This document shows, piece after piece, positions 8,663 through 19,490 of a stretch of DNA of 64,000 nucleotides. Both the position numbers and the translations under genes were made by a program. The stretch lies in the NCBI RefSeq assembly GCF_021738965.1, contig NZ_JAKKOQ010000005.1, forward strand, positions 248,001-312,000, written 5' to 3'. Below the pieces are notes generated by a model. It did no database searches and was not told the origin of the DNA. It worked only from the letters and a program-made list of their open reading frames with translations. The DNA comes from Gordonia zhenghanii (GTDB lineage Bacteria; Actinomycetota; Actinomycetes; Mycobacteriales; Mycobacteriaceae). How positions within the stretch are numbered: the stretch's first letter is position 1; each line of letters begins with the position of its first letter.

Positions 8663-9483
8663 AAAGCATGACCGACTCGAGGCGACTGCTGTGGCAACAG
8701 CATGCGGAGGGATCTGGCGCAGACGGCCAGACCCGCGAAGCCGTCGTGTCATTGCTGGTCGACGAGGGACCGATGACAGCGAGCGACATCGCGGAGCGCC
8801 TCGGTATCAGCGCAGCGGGAGTCCGCAGGCATCTCGACAATCTCACTGACGGCGGCGACGTCGAACTCGCACCCGCAGGATTCAGCAAGGGCGGCCGCGG
8901 CCGCCCGGCGAAATGGTTCCAACTCAGTCCGGCAGGACGCGGCAAGCTGCGTCACGCGTACGACGATCTCGCGGGTGCGGCGATGCGGTCGCTCCGTGAC
9001 GTCGCGGGCCAGGGCGCCGTGGAGAAATTCGCGCGCGAGCGGGTCGACGGCCTGGTCGCCGGAGTGACTCCCGTCGCCGAGTCCGGCTCGGTCATCGCCA
9101 CCGTCGAGCAGATCGCCTCGGCCCTGACGGGCGCGGGGTACTCGGCCGACGTCCGCGAGGTCGGCTCCGGGGTTCAGATGTGCCAGCACCACTGCCCGGT
9201 GGCCCACGTCGCCGCGGAGTTCCCTGAACTGTGCGAAGCGGAGACGGCGGTGTTCACCGAACTCCTCGGCACGCACGTGCAACGCCTGGCGACCATCGCC
9301 AACGGCGACTGCGTGTGCAGCACGCACGTACCGGTCCACCGCCCGGCGGACTTGCCAGAACCCGACGCGCCGAAGCCTGATAGTTCAGAACCCGGCACTT
9401 CACGACCACACAGCACACTCGACCCGAAGGCGACGTCGCAGCCCCTCGTCGCCGACAACCCCGATGGAAAGGTCCCCCGATGA
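8659..9483 (+). CDS. sufR: Fe-S cluster-sensing repressor of the suf operon
   Basis: DeoR/ArsR-type winged-helix regulator that holds a [4Fe-4S] cluster and represses suf when clusters are plentiful. Numbered from GTG 8659 (274 residues), the helix-turn-helix spans about 38-62 ([21 protein letters not shown]). The cluster cysteines are C175, C179 and C192, followed by C218/C220 (NGDCVCS). A Pro/Ser/Asp-rich tail of about 45 residues follows and looks disordered. ATG 8668 is an alternative start. The stop overlaps the sufB ATG (ATGA), so repressor and machinery are co-translated. Confidence 0.9.
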   Translation: MKSMTDSRRLLWQQHAEGSGADGQTREAVVSLLVDEGPMTASDIAERLGISAAGVRRHLDNLTDGGDVELAPAGFSKGGRGRPAKWFQLSPAGRGKLRHAYDDLAGAAMRSLRDVAGQGAVEKFARERVDGLVAGVTPVAESGSVIATVEQIASALTGAGYSADVREVGSGVQMCQHHCPVAHVAAEFPELCEAETAVFTELLGTHVQRLATIANGDCVCSTHVPVHRPADLPEPDAPKPDSSEPGTSRPHSTLDPKATSQPLVADNPDGKVPR

Positions 9484-10916
9484 CGGTCACCGATCCCGCC
9501 ACCCCGCAGCTGTCCCAGGAAGAGACGATCGCTTCCTTCGACCGATACGGATACGGCTGGTCAGACAGCGACGACGCAGGCTCTGCCGCCAAGCGTGGTC
9601 TGTCCGAGGAAGTCGTCCGCGACATCTCGGACAAGAAGAACGAGCCGGAGTGGATGCTCGAGCAGCGACTCAAGGCGCTGCGCATCTTCGATCGTCAGCC
9701 GATGCCCAGCTGGGGCGGCGACCTCTCGGGTATCGACTTCGACAACATCAAGTACTTCGTCCGGTCCACGGAGAAGCAGGCCGAGTCGTGGGAAGAGCTG
9801 CCCGAAGAGATCCGGAACACGTACGACCGTCTCGGCATCCCCGAGGCGGAGAAGCAGCGCCTCGTCGCAGGTGTCGCGGCACAGTACGAGTCCGAGGTCG
9901 TCTACCACCAGATCCGCGAGGACCTGGAGGAGAAGGGCGTCATCTTCGTCGACACCGACACCGGCCTGCGTGAGCACGAAGACGTCTTCCGTGAGTACTT
10001 CGGCAGTGTGATCCCCGCGGGCGACAACAAGTTCTCCGCGCTGAACACGTCGGTCTGGTCCGGCGGCTCGTTCATCTACGTTCCGCCCGGCGTCCACGTC
10101 GACATCCCGTTGCAGGCGTACTTCCGTATCAACACCGAGAACATGGGACAGTTCGAGCGGACGTTGATCATCGTCGACGAAGACGCCTACGTGCACTACG
10201 TCGAGGGCTGCACCGCACCGATCTACAAGTCCGACTCGCTGCACTCCGCAGTCGTCGAGATCGTCGTCAAGAAGGGTGGCCGCTGCCGCTACACGACCAT
10301 CCAGAACTGGTCGAACAACGTCTACAACCTGGTCACCAAGCGCGCCAAGGCCGAAGAGGGCGCCACCATGGAGTGGATCGACGGCAACATCGGCTCCAAG
10401 GTCACCATGAAGTACCCGGCGGTCTGGTTGACCGGCCCGCACGCGAAGGGCGAAGTGCTCTCGGTCGCGTTCGCGGGTGAAGGCCAGCATCAGGACACCG
10501 GCTCCAAGATGGTGCACCTCGCGCCGTACACGTCGAGCAACATCGTCTCCAAGTCGGTCGCTCGCGCCGGCGGACGCTCCTCGTATCGAGGCCTGATCAA
10601 GGTGAACCCGGGCGCGCACGGCAGTCGTTCCACGGTGCAGTGCGACGCGCTGCTCGTCGACCAGATCAGCCGAAGCGACACGTACCCGTACGTCGACATC
10701 CGTGAGGACGACGTGACGATGGGCCACGAGGCGACCGTCTCGAAGGTCAGCGACGACCAGTTGTTCTACCTGATGAGCCGCGGCCTCAGCGAAGAAGAGG
10801 CGATGGCCATGGTGGTCCGCGGGTTCGTCGAGCCCATCGCGAAGGAACTCCCGATGGAGTACGCCCTCGAGCTCAACCGGCTCATTGAACTGCAGATGGA
10901 AGGATCGGTCGGCTGA
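9480..10916 (+). CDS. sufB: Fe-S cluster assembly scaffold SufB
   Basis: Scaffold subunit of the SufBCD complex, on which sulfide and iron are assembled into clusters in the cytosol. It has 478 residues, the normal intein-free length, and an uninterrupted right-handed beta-helix core. Conserved segments include VEGCTAPIY (about 241-249) and the C-terminal [11 protein letters not shown] and [11 protein letters not shown]. tuberculosis SufB is interrupted by an intein; nothing of the kind is present here. Its start overlaps the sufR stop and sufD begins two bases after its stop. Confidence 0.97.
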   Translation: MTVTDPATPQLSQEETIASFDRYGYGWSDSDDAGSAAKRGLSEEVVRDISDKKNEPEWMLEQRLKALRIFDRQPMPSWGGDLSGIDFDNIKYFVRSTEKQAESWEELPEEIRNTYDRLGIPEAEKQRLVAGVAAQYESEVVYHQIREDLEEKGVIFVDTDTGLREHEDVFREYFGSVIPAGDNKFSALNTSVWSGGSFIYVPPGVHVDIPLQAYFRINTENMGQFERTLIIVDEDAYVHYVEGCTAPIYKSDSLHSAVVEIVVKKGGRCRYTTIQNWSNNVYNLVTKRAKAEEGATMEWIDGNIGSKVTMKYPAVWLTGPHAKGEVLSVAFAGEGQHQDTGSKMVHLAPYTSSNIVSKSVARAGGRSSYRGLIKVNPGAHGSRSTVQCDALLVDQISRSDTYPYVDIREDDVTMGHEATVSKVSDDQLFYLMSRGLSEEEAMAMVVRGFVEPIAKELPMEYALELNRLIELQMEGSVG

Positions 10917-10918
10917 CA

Positions 10919-12118
10919 ATGGCTGAACTCACCCAGACTGGTGCTGCCCCGACCGGGTCCGCCCAGCGCCGAGACATCGTCGTCAACAAGGGCGAGATGT
11001 TCACCTCGTTCGACGTCGATGCGTTCGAGGTGCCGGGCAGCCGCGAAGAGGCGTGGCGGTTCACTCCGTTCCGTCGCCTCCGCGGCCTGCACGACGGAAC
11101 GGCTCCGGCCACGGCGACCGTCGACTATGAGGTCGACGGTGTCGCCGAAGGAGTGACGTCCGAGCTCGTCGAGCGCGATGACTCGCGTCTCGGCGAAGCA
11201 GGCGTACCGTTCGACCGCATTGCGGCGCAGGCGTATTCGTCGTTCACCACGGCGCGCATCATCACGATCGCGAAGGACGCGCAGATCGAGAAGCCTATCT
11301 TCGTGACCCTCGACGGGCCCGGCGAAGGCGAGGTCGCGTACACGCACCTGCAGATCCGCGCGGAGGCGTTCTCGAAGGCCGTCGTCGTCCTCGATCAGCG
11401 GGGCAGCGGAACGGTCGGCGAGAACGTGGAGGTCATCTCGGGCGACGGCGCTCATCTGACCGTCGTCAACGTCAACGACTGGGCCGACGACATGGTCCAC
11501 GTCGCCGCGCACCACATCTCGGTGGGACGCGACGCCAACGTCCGTCACTTCGCGATCAGCCTCGGCGGCAACCTCGTCCGGCTGTCTCCGCACGTCCAGT
11601 ACCAAGGGCCCGGCGGCAACGCCGAACTGTGGGGTCTGTACTTCGCCGACGCCGGTCAGCACCTGGAGCAGCGGCTCCTCGTCGACCACTCGGCGCCGCA
11701 CTGCCGCTCGCACGTCACCTACAAGGGCGCCCTGCAGGGCGACACCTCCGTCGACAGGCGCGGCGAGGCGCACACTGTGTGGATCGGCGACGTTCTGATC
11801 CGCCCGAGTGCCGAGGGCACCGACACCTACGAGCTCAACCGCAACCTGGTGCTCACCGACAACGCGCGCGCCGACTCGGTGCCGAACTTGGAGATCGAGA
11901 CCGGCGAGATCGTCGGCGCGGGCCACGCCAGCGCGACCGGACGATTCGACGACGAGCAGCTCTTCTACCTGCAGTCGCGCGGCATCCCCGAAGACCAGGC
12001 GCGACGGCTCGTCGTCCGCGGATTCTTCGGCGAGGTACTCGCGAAGATCTCCGTCCCCGAGCTCCGCGAGCGGCTCGAAGCGGCCATCGAAGCCGAGCTC
12101 GAGACCGCGGGCGCCTGA
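10919..12118 (+). CDS. sufD: Fe-S cluster assembly protein SufD
   Basis: SufB paralogue of 399 residues that pairs with SufB and SufC in the SufBC2D scaffold. The N-terminus carries the helical GSREEAWRFTPFRRL motif (about 37-51), followed by the beta-helix core. The C-terminal block YLQSRGIPEDQARRLVVRGF mirrors the [11 protein letters not shown] block of SufB. It lies in the middle of the operon, two bases after sufB, and a 43-base gap with a good ribosome site leads to sufC. Confidence 0.95.
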   Translation: MAELTQTGAAPTGSAQRRDIVVNKGEMFTSFDVDAFEVPGSREEAWRFTPFRRLRGLHDGTAPATATVDYEVDGVAEGVTSELVERDDSRLGEAGVPFDRIAAQAYSSFTTARIITIAKDAQIEKPIFVTLDGPGEGEVAYTHLQIRAEAFSKAVVVLDQRGSGTVGENVEVISGDGAHLTVVNVNDWADDMVHVAAHHISVGRDANVRHFAISLGGNLVRLSPHVQYQGPGGNAELWGLYFADAGQHLEQRLLVDHSAPHCRSHVTYKGALQGDTSVDRRGEAHTVWIGDVLIRPSAEGTDTYELNRNLVLTDNARADSVPNLEIETGEIVGAGHASATGRFDDEQLFYLQSRGIPEDQARRLVVRGFFGEVLAKISVPELRERLEAAIEAELETAGA

Positions 12119-12161
12119 GCCACCCGACTTCCACATCTTCACGAAGGAAACAGAGACTCCA

Positions 12162-14201
<2,040 letters not shown>

Positions 14202-14202
<1 letters not shown>

Positions 14203-14651
14203 TGAGAATGGATCAGATGTACCAGGAGGTGATCCTGGACCATTACAAGCATCCGCACGGTCGCGGTCTGCGTGACCCGTTCGACGCCGAAGTCCACCAC
14301 GTCAACCCGACGTGCGGGGACGAGATCACCCTGCGGGTCTGTGTCGTCGACGACTCGATCGCCGACATCTCGTACGACGGCCAGGGCTGTTCCATCTCGC
14401 AGGCGTCGACATCGGTGCTGTTCGACCAGGTCGTCGGTCTGCCCGTCGACGACGCGATGGCCGCTCTCGACTCGTTCAACACCATGATGACCTCGCGCGG
14501 CCAGGACAGCGGCGACGAGGACGTCATCGGTGACGGCATCGCCTTCGCAGGCGTCAGCAAGTATCCGGCGCGCGTAAAATGTGCGTTGCTCGGATGGATG
14601 GCATTCAAGGACGCGGTATCACAGAGCGTCGCCGAGAAGACTGGAGCATGA
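14202..14651 (+). CDS. sufU: Zinc-dependent sulfurtransferase SufU
   Basis: Small Zn protein that accepts persulfide from SufS and stimulates its activity. In this 149-residue protein the metal site is complete: C38 and D40 (PTCGD), C63 (GQGCSIS) and C127 (RVKCALL). The insert between C63 and C127 is of SufU rather than IscU type. It overlaps sufS by one base and is followed after one base by sufT, so the operon continues. Confidence 0.95.
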
Positions 14652-14652
14652 A

Positions 14653-14991
14653 ATGACCGACGCAGTTCAGACCTCGCTACCCAGCCAGGACGACGTCCTG
14701 GAAGCCATGTACGACATCGTCGACCCCGAATTGGGCATCAACGTCGTCGATCTCGGCCTCGTCTACGAGGTCGCCGTCGACGACGAGGCCGCAGTGAAGA
14801 TCGACATGACGCTCACGTCGCCCGCCTGCCCGCTGACCGACGTCATCGAGGACCAGACGCGCAGCGTTCTCGTCAACAGCGGTCTGTGCACCGACATGGA
14901 GATCAACTGGGTGTGGATCCCCGCATGGGGACCGGACAAGATCACCGACGACGGCCGCGAGCAGTTGCGTGCCCTCGGCTTCACCGTCTGA
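14653..14991 (+). CDS. sufT: MIP18/DUF59-family Fe-S maturation protein SufT
   Basis: Small (112 residues) metal-sulfur cluster assembly factor thought to help load clusters onto target proteins. The family signature DPELGINVVDLGLVY (about 24-38) and the conserved cysteine in TSPACPL (about 60) are both present. It is the last gene of the suf operon and is followed by a hairpin terminator. The Rv1466 homologue has the same position. Confidence 0.92.
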   Translation: MTDAVQTSLPSQDDVLEAMYDIVDPELGINVVDLGLVYEVAVDDEAAVKIDMTLTSPACPLTDVIEDQTRSVLVNSGLCTDMEINWVWIPAWGPDKITDDGREQLRALGFTV

Positions 14992-15012
14992 CACACGACT
15001 TTCTCCCACACC

Positions 15013-15059
15013 ACTGACCCGCGGGTCGGGCGGCTGGCACCGCTCGCTCGCGGGTCAGT
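15013..15059. terminator. Bidirectional hairpin between sufT and the XRE regulator
   Basis: An 11-base perfect stem, ACTGACCCGCG (15013-15023) with CGCGGGTCAGT (15049-15059), encloses a 25-base GC-rich loop. It follows sufT by about 20 bases and overlaps the last codon and stop of the convergent XRE gene, so it can end both transcripts. Confidence 0.7.
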
Positions 15060-15648
15060 CGTCGTGCAGGTGCGCTCGCTCGCCGTCGCGGTCGAAGATC
15101 GTGAGGATCTCGGCGCTCTTGCGGTAGGCCGTGAAGTAGTGGGGCGTCATCGTGTCGAATTCTGCCGCTTCGCCTTCCTGGACGTCGATGACACGGTCGC
15201 CGAGATGCAGTCGCACCGTGCCGGCGAGCACCGTGAACCATTCGTGCCCCGGGTGGACGCGTTGCTCGGCCACCGGGCCGGGGACAGGTGAGAGTCTCAT
15301 CTTCGCCACGATCACACCGCTCTCGGCGCGATCGCGGGACAGCAGCCAGGTCAGGACGCCCGGCCGTTGGTGAGGCTCCGGGCGGATCACGACGTCGTCG
15401 TCACCGACCGGTTCGACGAGTTGGTCGAGCGTGGTGCCCAGCGCTCGGGCGATCGGCACCAGCTGGTCCAATGCCACCCGGCGATGCCCGGTCTCGATCC
15501 GAGAGAGCGTCGACGGGCTCACATGGCACCGGCGGGCCAGCGAGTCCAAGGTCCAGCCCTGAGCGACCCGGAGGCCGCGTATGCGCTGTCGGACCAGTAC
15601 GTCTACGTCATCCGGAGATTCGTGGCCATTCGGCAATTCTTGCGTCAT
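15055..15648 (-). CDS. XRE-family regulator with C-terminal cupin
   Basis: DNA-binding protein of 197 residues: an XRE helix-turn-helix at about 19-75 (core LDSLARRCHVSPSTLSRIE) and a cupin sensor at about 118-185 (HPGHEWFTVLAGTVRLHLG). Such proteins usually sense a small molecule or metal through the cupin. The start is ATG 15648 because TACACT (15661-15656) ends seven bases upstream; the longer frame runs into the divergent gene. An inverted repeat at 15648-15685 in the shared promoter is the likely operator, so it probably represses itself and the flavoprotein. The ligand is unknown. Confidence 0.88.
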   Translation of the reverse strand: MTQELPNGHESPDDVDVLVRQRIRGLRVAQGWTLDSLARRCHVSPSTLSRIETGHRRVALDQLVPIARALGTTLDQLVEPVGDDDVVIRPEPHQRPGVLTWLLSRDRAESGVIVAKMRLSPVPGPVAEQRVHPGHEWFTVLAGTVRLHLGDRVIDVQEGEAAEFDTMTPHYFTAYRKSAEILTIFDRDGERAHLHDD

Positions 15649-15685
15649 AGGCAATAGTGTATGCGTTTGCGGCATATGTTGCCTA
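15648..15685. promoter_or_regulatory. Divergent promoter with TAGGCAA/TTGCCTA operator
   Basis: Seven-base perfect arms TAGGCAA (15648-15654) and TTGCCTA (15679-15685) frame both -10 boxes: TACACT (minus strand, 15661-15656) for the regulator and TACCGT (plus strand, 15684-15689) for the flavoprotein. Both start codons lie seven bases from their -10 box, so both mRNAs are probably leaderless. A dimer bound across the arms would block both promoters. Confidence 0.65.
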
Positions 15686-15696
15686 CCGTTGACCGT

Positions 15697-16674
15697 ATGA
15701 GACTTCATGAGAACGAACAGACGGCGTACGACGTCGTGATCGTCGGCGGCGGACCGGCCGGACTCTCCGCAGCCGTGGCACTCGGTCGGTCATTGCGGTC
15801 GGTGCTGGTCGTAGACGCAGGCAGTCAACGGAACCTGCCCGCGGCGGGCGCACACAACGTCCTCGGCAGGGAGGGGATCGCGCCGGCCGAACTCGTACGC
15901 GAAGGCCGAGCCGAAGCCGCCTCCTACGGAGCGGACTTCGCAGACGGGACCGTCCGCGACGCCACGCGCAACAGCGAGGACAGCGAGGACAGCGAGGACA
16001 GGGGATTCGTCCTCGACCTGGACGACGGACGGTCGGTCGCCGCACGCCGGATCCTCCTCGCCACGGGTCTTCTCGACGAACTGCCCGACATCGACGGCGT
16101 GAGCCAGGCCTGGGGACACGGCGTCCTGCACTGTCCGTTCTGTCATGGGTACGAGGTCGTCGGGCTCCGAGTAGGCGTGATCGCGACGAACGCACCGCAG
16201 GCCACCCACCAGGCGCTGCTGTTCGCACGTCTCGCCGACCGGACAACGGTATTCGCCAACGGCGTCGAGTTCGAGGACGAGCAGCGCACCGATCTCGACG
16301 CCATGGGTGTCGCAGTGGTCGTCGGCGACGTCGAACGCGTCGACGTCGACGGGCGGGATGTCCGAGCAGTCCGCGTGAGCGGTGAGCCGCACGCCGTCGA
16401 CGCGGTCGTGGTCGGTCCGCGGATGACGGCGCGCACCGACCTCTACGAGCGCCTCGGTGGGCGACCGGAGGATCATCCGATGGGCGTGATGATTCCGACC
16501 GACCAATTCGGGGCGACATCGGTCCCAGGCGTGTGGGCTGCCGGAAACGCGGGGAATCTCGCCGCGATGGTCGCGACGGCCGCAAGTGAAGGCGTCCTGG
16601 CAGGCGCGATGCTCACCGCAGACCTACTCACCGAGGACGTCCGCACCGCACGGGAGGCGGCGTCGGGCCGTTGA
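15697..16674 (+). CDS. Thioredoxin-reductase-like FAD oxidoreductase (CPFC type)
   Basis: Pyridine-nucleotide flavoprotein of 325 residues. The FAD motif GGGPAG is at 17-22, and a redox-type CPFC is at 146-149 in HCPFCHGYE, where classical TrxB has CAVCDG. C-terminal WAAGNAG replaces the usual GD motif. These proteins are commonly encoded opposite an XRE-cupin regulator, as here. A 9-base tandem repeat (15971-16000) adds an acidic NSEDSEDSED loop at about 92-101. Start ATG 15697 follows TACCGT by seven bases. The acceptor is unknown; the nearby thioredoxin is a candidate, by inference only. Confidence 0.85.
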   Translation: MRLHENEQTAYDVVIVGGGPAGLSAAVALGRSLRSVLVVDAGSQRNLPAAGAHNVLGREGIAPAELVREGRAEAASYGADFADGTVRDATRNSEDSEDSEDRGFVLDLDDGRSVAARRILLATGLLDELPDIDGVSQAWGHGVLHCPFCHGYEVVGLRVGVIATNAPQATHQALLFARLADRTTVFANGVEFEDEQRTDLDAMGVAVVVGDVERVDVDGRDVRAVRVSGEPHAVDAVVVGPRMTARTDLYERLGGRPEDHPMGVMIPTDQFGATSVPGVWAAGNAGNLAAMVATAASEGVLAGAMLTADLLTEDVRTAREAASGR

Positions 16675-16743
16675 CCGCGCCGGAATTCACGACCTTCGCC
16701 GCCGATGGAATACGCGGCGACCGCGACGGTGTTGAATACACAC

Positions 16744-17103
16744 ATGGCAACCATTGATTTGACCGGAGCGGACTTCGAGAAGACCGTCAACGACAACGAG
16801 ATCGTCCTCGTCGACTTCTGGGCCGAATGGTGTGGACCCTGCAAGCAGTTCGCACCGACCTACGCGTCGACCTCGGAGAAGCACGACGACATCGTCTTCG
16901 CCAAGGTCGACACAGAGGCGGAGCAGCAGCTCGCGTCCGCGGCGTCGATCAGATCCATCCCGACCATCATGGCGTTCAAGGACGGGCACCTCGTGTTCAA
17001 CGAGGCAGGCGCGCTTCCCCCGCAGGCCCTCGATTCGCTGATCGAGCAGCTCAAGGAGCTCGACGTGGAGAAGGCCCTGCGCGAGAGCGGCCAGAGCGAG
17101 TAA
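16744..17103 (+). CDS. Thioredoxin
   Basis: Small dithiol oxidoreductase of 119 residues with the active site WCGPC at 29-33 (FWAEWCGPCKQF) and the cis-proline in RSIPTIMAF (about 73-81). There is no signal peptide, so it is cytosolic. A C-terminal acidic helix of about 15 residues extends the usual fold. ATG 16744 is chosen because the upstream 13 codons are not conserved in the family. The position matches Rv1470. It stands just after the flavoprotein but across 69 bases, so it may have its own promoter. Confidence 0.93.
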   Translation: MATIDLTGADFEKTVNDNEIVLVDFWAEWCGPCKQFAPTYASTSEKHDDIVFAKVDTEAEQQLASAASIRSIPTIMAFKDGHLVFNEAGALPPQALDSLIEQLKELDVEKALRESGQSE

Positions 17104-17154
17104 CGAGGCTCACCGGCGAGTCATTCGCTGGGAGGAGCCACGTCGGGCTACCCG

Positions 17155-17160
17155 TACTAT
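17155..17160 (+). promoter_or_regulatory. -10 box TACTAT of the lipoprotein gene
   Basis: TACTAT ends six bases before ATG 17167 with no Shine-Dalgarno sequence; a leaderless transcript is expected. Confidence 0.6.
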
Positions 17161-17166
17161 CGCAGC

Positions 17167-18294
17167 ATGCGAAAGTCTTTGGTCGCGGCCGCGGCCGCGG
17201 TGACCTGTGTCTTGGCCGGCTGCTCCGTCGACGGAACCCCGACGCGCGGTCCGATCGAACTGCAGACCGGCAAGTACGGGGCAATGCAGACCGCACCCGC
17301 AGGCGACGCGACTTCCGACATCGCGTGGGCGAAACTGCGGGGCGCCCGACTCGCCGAGCACATGATCTTCGCGCACGACCTCGATCCGGTGATGGACGAA
17401 GGCAAGATGCCGACCCAATCACTGGCGAGCGTGACCAACACGCAGACCGTCATCCCGGACACAGATCGGCTACCGGTGATGAAGGACTTCCAGTACGGAT
17501 TCACGCTGTCGTCCGGCAACGGCACGAAGAACGACACCGGCATCAACCACGCCGTGTATGTGTTCAGCGACGCAGAAGCCGCCTCCGCCTCCGTCGGCCA
17601 GTTGTCCGGTTCGATGCTCAAAGACGACCGGGAGTATTCGAACTACGAGCGAGTCCGCATTCCCGGAATGCCCGCCGAGTCGGTGACCATCCACGACGGC
17701 GAGCGCGGCAAGCACACAGTTGCCGCGTTCACCGCAGTCGGGCAGCGACTCATCTACACGTGGGCCGACGCCCCCGACCGCGACTGGCCCGAGCGAATCG
17801 TCAAGACCGCATACGACCGACAGAAGTCACTGTTGGACGCGATGGGACCGGAGAGCGACGACCGCAGCATCGACCCGGACAACCTGTTGACCGGGACGGT
17901 CAGTGACGACAGCGGCAACCCGCTGACCGGTTCGGTGTACGGCCAGCGCGCCGCTGCTCTGTTCTACAGCGATCAGTCGGCCGCGTTGGCAGCGCTGAAG
18001 AGGGCGGGCATCGAGCAGTTCGCGTGGAACGGCACCCAGGCCTACAGAGCTGCCAGTCACGAGCAGGCCGAGGGCTGGATCGACTTTCTCGTCGCCGATT
18101 TCGAAGACGAGACGTCGCGCAAGGCGGCGAGTCCGCAGGACCTCAACGTCGCGCAATGCATGACCAGGGACGATCGCTCCGGTTGCTTCGTCGCCGTCGG
18201 TCCGTACGTCGGCGAGGTCTACGGGACGGATCTGAAGGACGCGCAGGAGCAGATCTCCGCGCAGTACGGGTTCCTCAAAGAGTTGGATCAGTGA
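17167..18294 (+). CDS. Secreted lipoprotein (DUF7373-like)
   Basis: A 375-residue exported protein with a short signal peptide ending in the lipobox LAGC (C19), so it should be anchored to the outer face of the membrane. The mature part repeats a two-lobed pattern: an N-terminal half around DFQYGFTLSSGNG and a C-terminal half around AALFYSDQSAALAALKRAG, ending in a C-x8-C pair (AQCMTRDDRSGCF). It resembles the lipoproteins of the DUF7373 family found in Rhodococcus, Nocardia and Gordonia; this is from memory. The 3' end overlaps the convergent lycopene cyclase by 20 bases. Function unknown. Confidence 0.8.
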   Translation: MRKSLVAAAAAVTCVLAGCSVDGTPTRGPIELQTGKYGAMQTAPAGDATSDIAWAKLRGARLAEHMIFAHDLDPVMDEGKMPTQSLASVTNTQTVIPDTDRLPVMKDFQYGFTLSSGNGTKNDTGINHAVYVFSDAEAASASVGQLSGSMLKDDREYSNYERVRIPGMPAESVTIHDGERGKHTVAAFTAVGQRLIYTWADAPDRDWPERIVKTAYDRQKSLLDAMGPESDDRSIDPDNLLTGTVSDDSGNPLTGSVYGQRAAALFYSDQSAALAALKRAGIEQFAWNGTQAYRAASHEQAEGWIDFLVADFEDETSRKAASPQDLNVAQCMTRDDRSGCFVAVGPYVGEVYGTDLKDAQEQISAQYGFLKELDQ

Positions 18295-19414
18295 CAGGCG
18301 CAGACGGCTGCCCCGATGCTGCGGCCGCCACGGCTCGTCGGCGCAGCCGCATCGGCAACCGTGGAAAGACCGCAGCCATCGCCCGCAGAACGCCGACGGC
18401 GTCGTCCCGCCCGCACAGGTAGCGGTGCTGCAGCTTCGGATCGATACGGAAGAACGCGTCGAAGAACGCCACCACGTCGTCTGAGTCCAGAGACAGCAGG
18501 ACGGTGAGCCCGAGAACGCGCAGTCGGTAGGCCAGCCGCGCTCGCCGCGGCCACAGTGCGGCGTGGGGATCGCGCCCCGCGACGATCGCCTCGACCACGA
18601 CGTCTGTCGCCTGCAACGACTGTCCGACGCTGTATCCCGTCGCCGGATTCATCAGTCCGCCCGCCGCGCCGAACCGCAGCGGCTCGTCGGCGACACGCCG
18701 CCACGGAGTCGTTCGGGCCACGAGCGGGAAGTCGACTGCTTCGTCGAGCCCGTCATCCACGAGCGGACGGCCATTGCGTGCCCGACTCCGTTCGGCGAGC
18801 GCGTCGACGGCGATGGGCGGGTTGCCGGCCAGGCACGTCTCCTCGACGAGACGTCGTCCGCCGCCTAACGCCACTCGGTAACTGAACGACCGGGCCGTGT
18901 CGGGGGGAGTGCGGCCGGCCGGCCGCCAGTCCATCAACACCATCGACGCGTCGTCGGAGGGGACGACGGATCCGGCCGCAGTCTGTCGAGGACCGCTCTG
19001 ATGGTCGACGGACCGGGCTCCTCGCGCGTCGACCACGTGCGTGGCGCGCACCTGCCGGCCGTCCGAGCAGGTCACCGTCGACGCGGTGACGGCCAGCGCG
19101 AAGCAGACACGCACGTCTGCGCCGTCGATACCCAGCGTGCGTTGGAACACCGCAGTGTCCACGATCGCGTACCCGTGGGGAATCACTCGTTCCGTCGGGG
19201 TGAACACGGTGACCGTCGGAGCCGACGCCGCGACGGCCGAATCGTCGAACCAGTCCGGGAGGTCGGCGGTGTAGACCCCGTACGTCGCCGACCAGATCCG
19301 GTCGGGAGCCGGGTCGACGACGGCCACCCGCAGCCGGGCGGCCAATGCCCGGTGTGCGAGCGACCGTCCCGCCGGGCCTGCGCCGACGACGGCGAGGTCG
19401 TAGATCGTGGTCAC
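18275..19414 (-). CDS. crtY: Lycopene beta-cyclase (CrtY/CrtL-b type)
   Basis: FAD/NADPH-dependent cyclase that closes the ends of lycopene into beta-rings. In the 379 residues, GAGPAG (11-16) binds the dinucleotide, followed by the YGVYTADLPDW block and the cyclase signature GGLMNPATGYSVGQSL in the C-terminal third. No other carotenoid gene is in the window, so lycopene must be made by a cluster elsewhere. The GTG start at 19414 is seven bases from a TAGTGT -10 box embedded in a tandem repeat. Alternative: another CrtY-like cyclase; the lycopene substrate is inferred from motifs. Confidence 0.82.
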   Translation of the reverse strand: MTTIYDLAVVGAGPAGRSLAHRALAARLRVAVVDPAPDRIWSATYGVYTADLPDWFDDSAVAASAPTVTVFTPTERVIPHGYAIVDTAVFQRTLGIDGADVRVCFALAVTASTVTCSDGRQVRATHVVDARGARSVDHQSGPRQTAAGSVVPSDDASMVLMDWRPAGRTPPDTARSFSYRVALGGGRRLVEETCLAGNPPIAVDALAERSRARNGRPLVDDGLDEAVDFPLVARTTPWRRVADEPLRFGAAGGLMNPATGYSVGQSLQATDVVVEAIVAGRDPHAALWPRRARLAYRLRVLGLTVLLSLDSDDVVAFFDAFFRIDPKLQHRYLCGRDDAVGVLRAMAAVFPRLPMRLRRRAVAAAASGQPSAPVTDPTL

Positions 19415-19421
19415 AGCCGCA

Positions 19422-19427
19422 ACACTA
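19422..19427 (-). promoter_or_regulatory. -10 box TAGTGT of the lycopene cyclase
   Basis: TAGTGT ends seven bases before GTG 19414 without a ribosome site. It is the first six bases of the partial fourth copy of the 21-base tandem repeat that runs back to the adh stop codon. Confidence 0.5.
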
Positions 19428-19490
19428 GGTCAAAGTCGCTGAACGCTAGGGCACTGGCGCTGAACGCTAGGTCAAAGTCGCTGGACGCTA
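19427..19490. repeat. Three 21-base tandem repeats between adh and the cyclase
   Basis: Read on the minus strand, three copies begin at 19490, 19469 and 19448, each starting TAGCGT(C/T)CAGCG. Copies 1 and 3 share the end ACTTTGACC. A partial fourth copy starts at 19427. Copy 1 begins with the adh stop codon TAG (19490-19488). The repeat fills the whole gap between the two co-directional genes. Confidence 0.9.
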
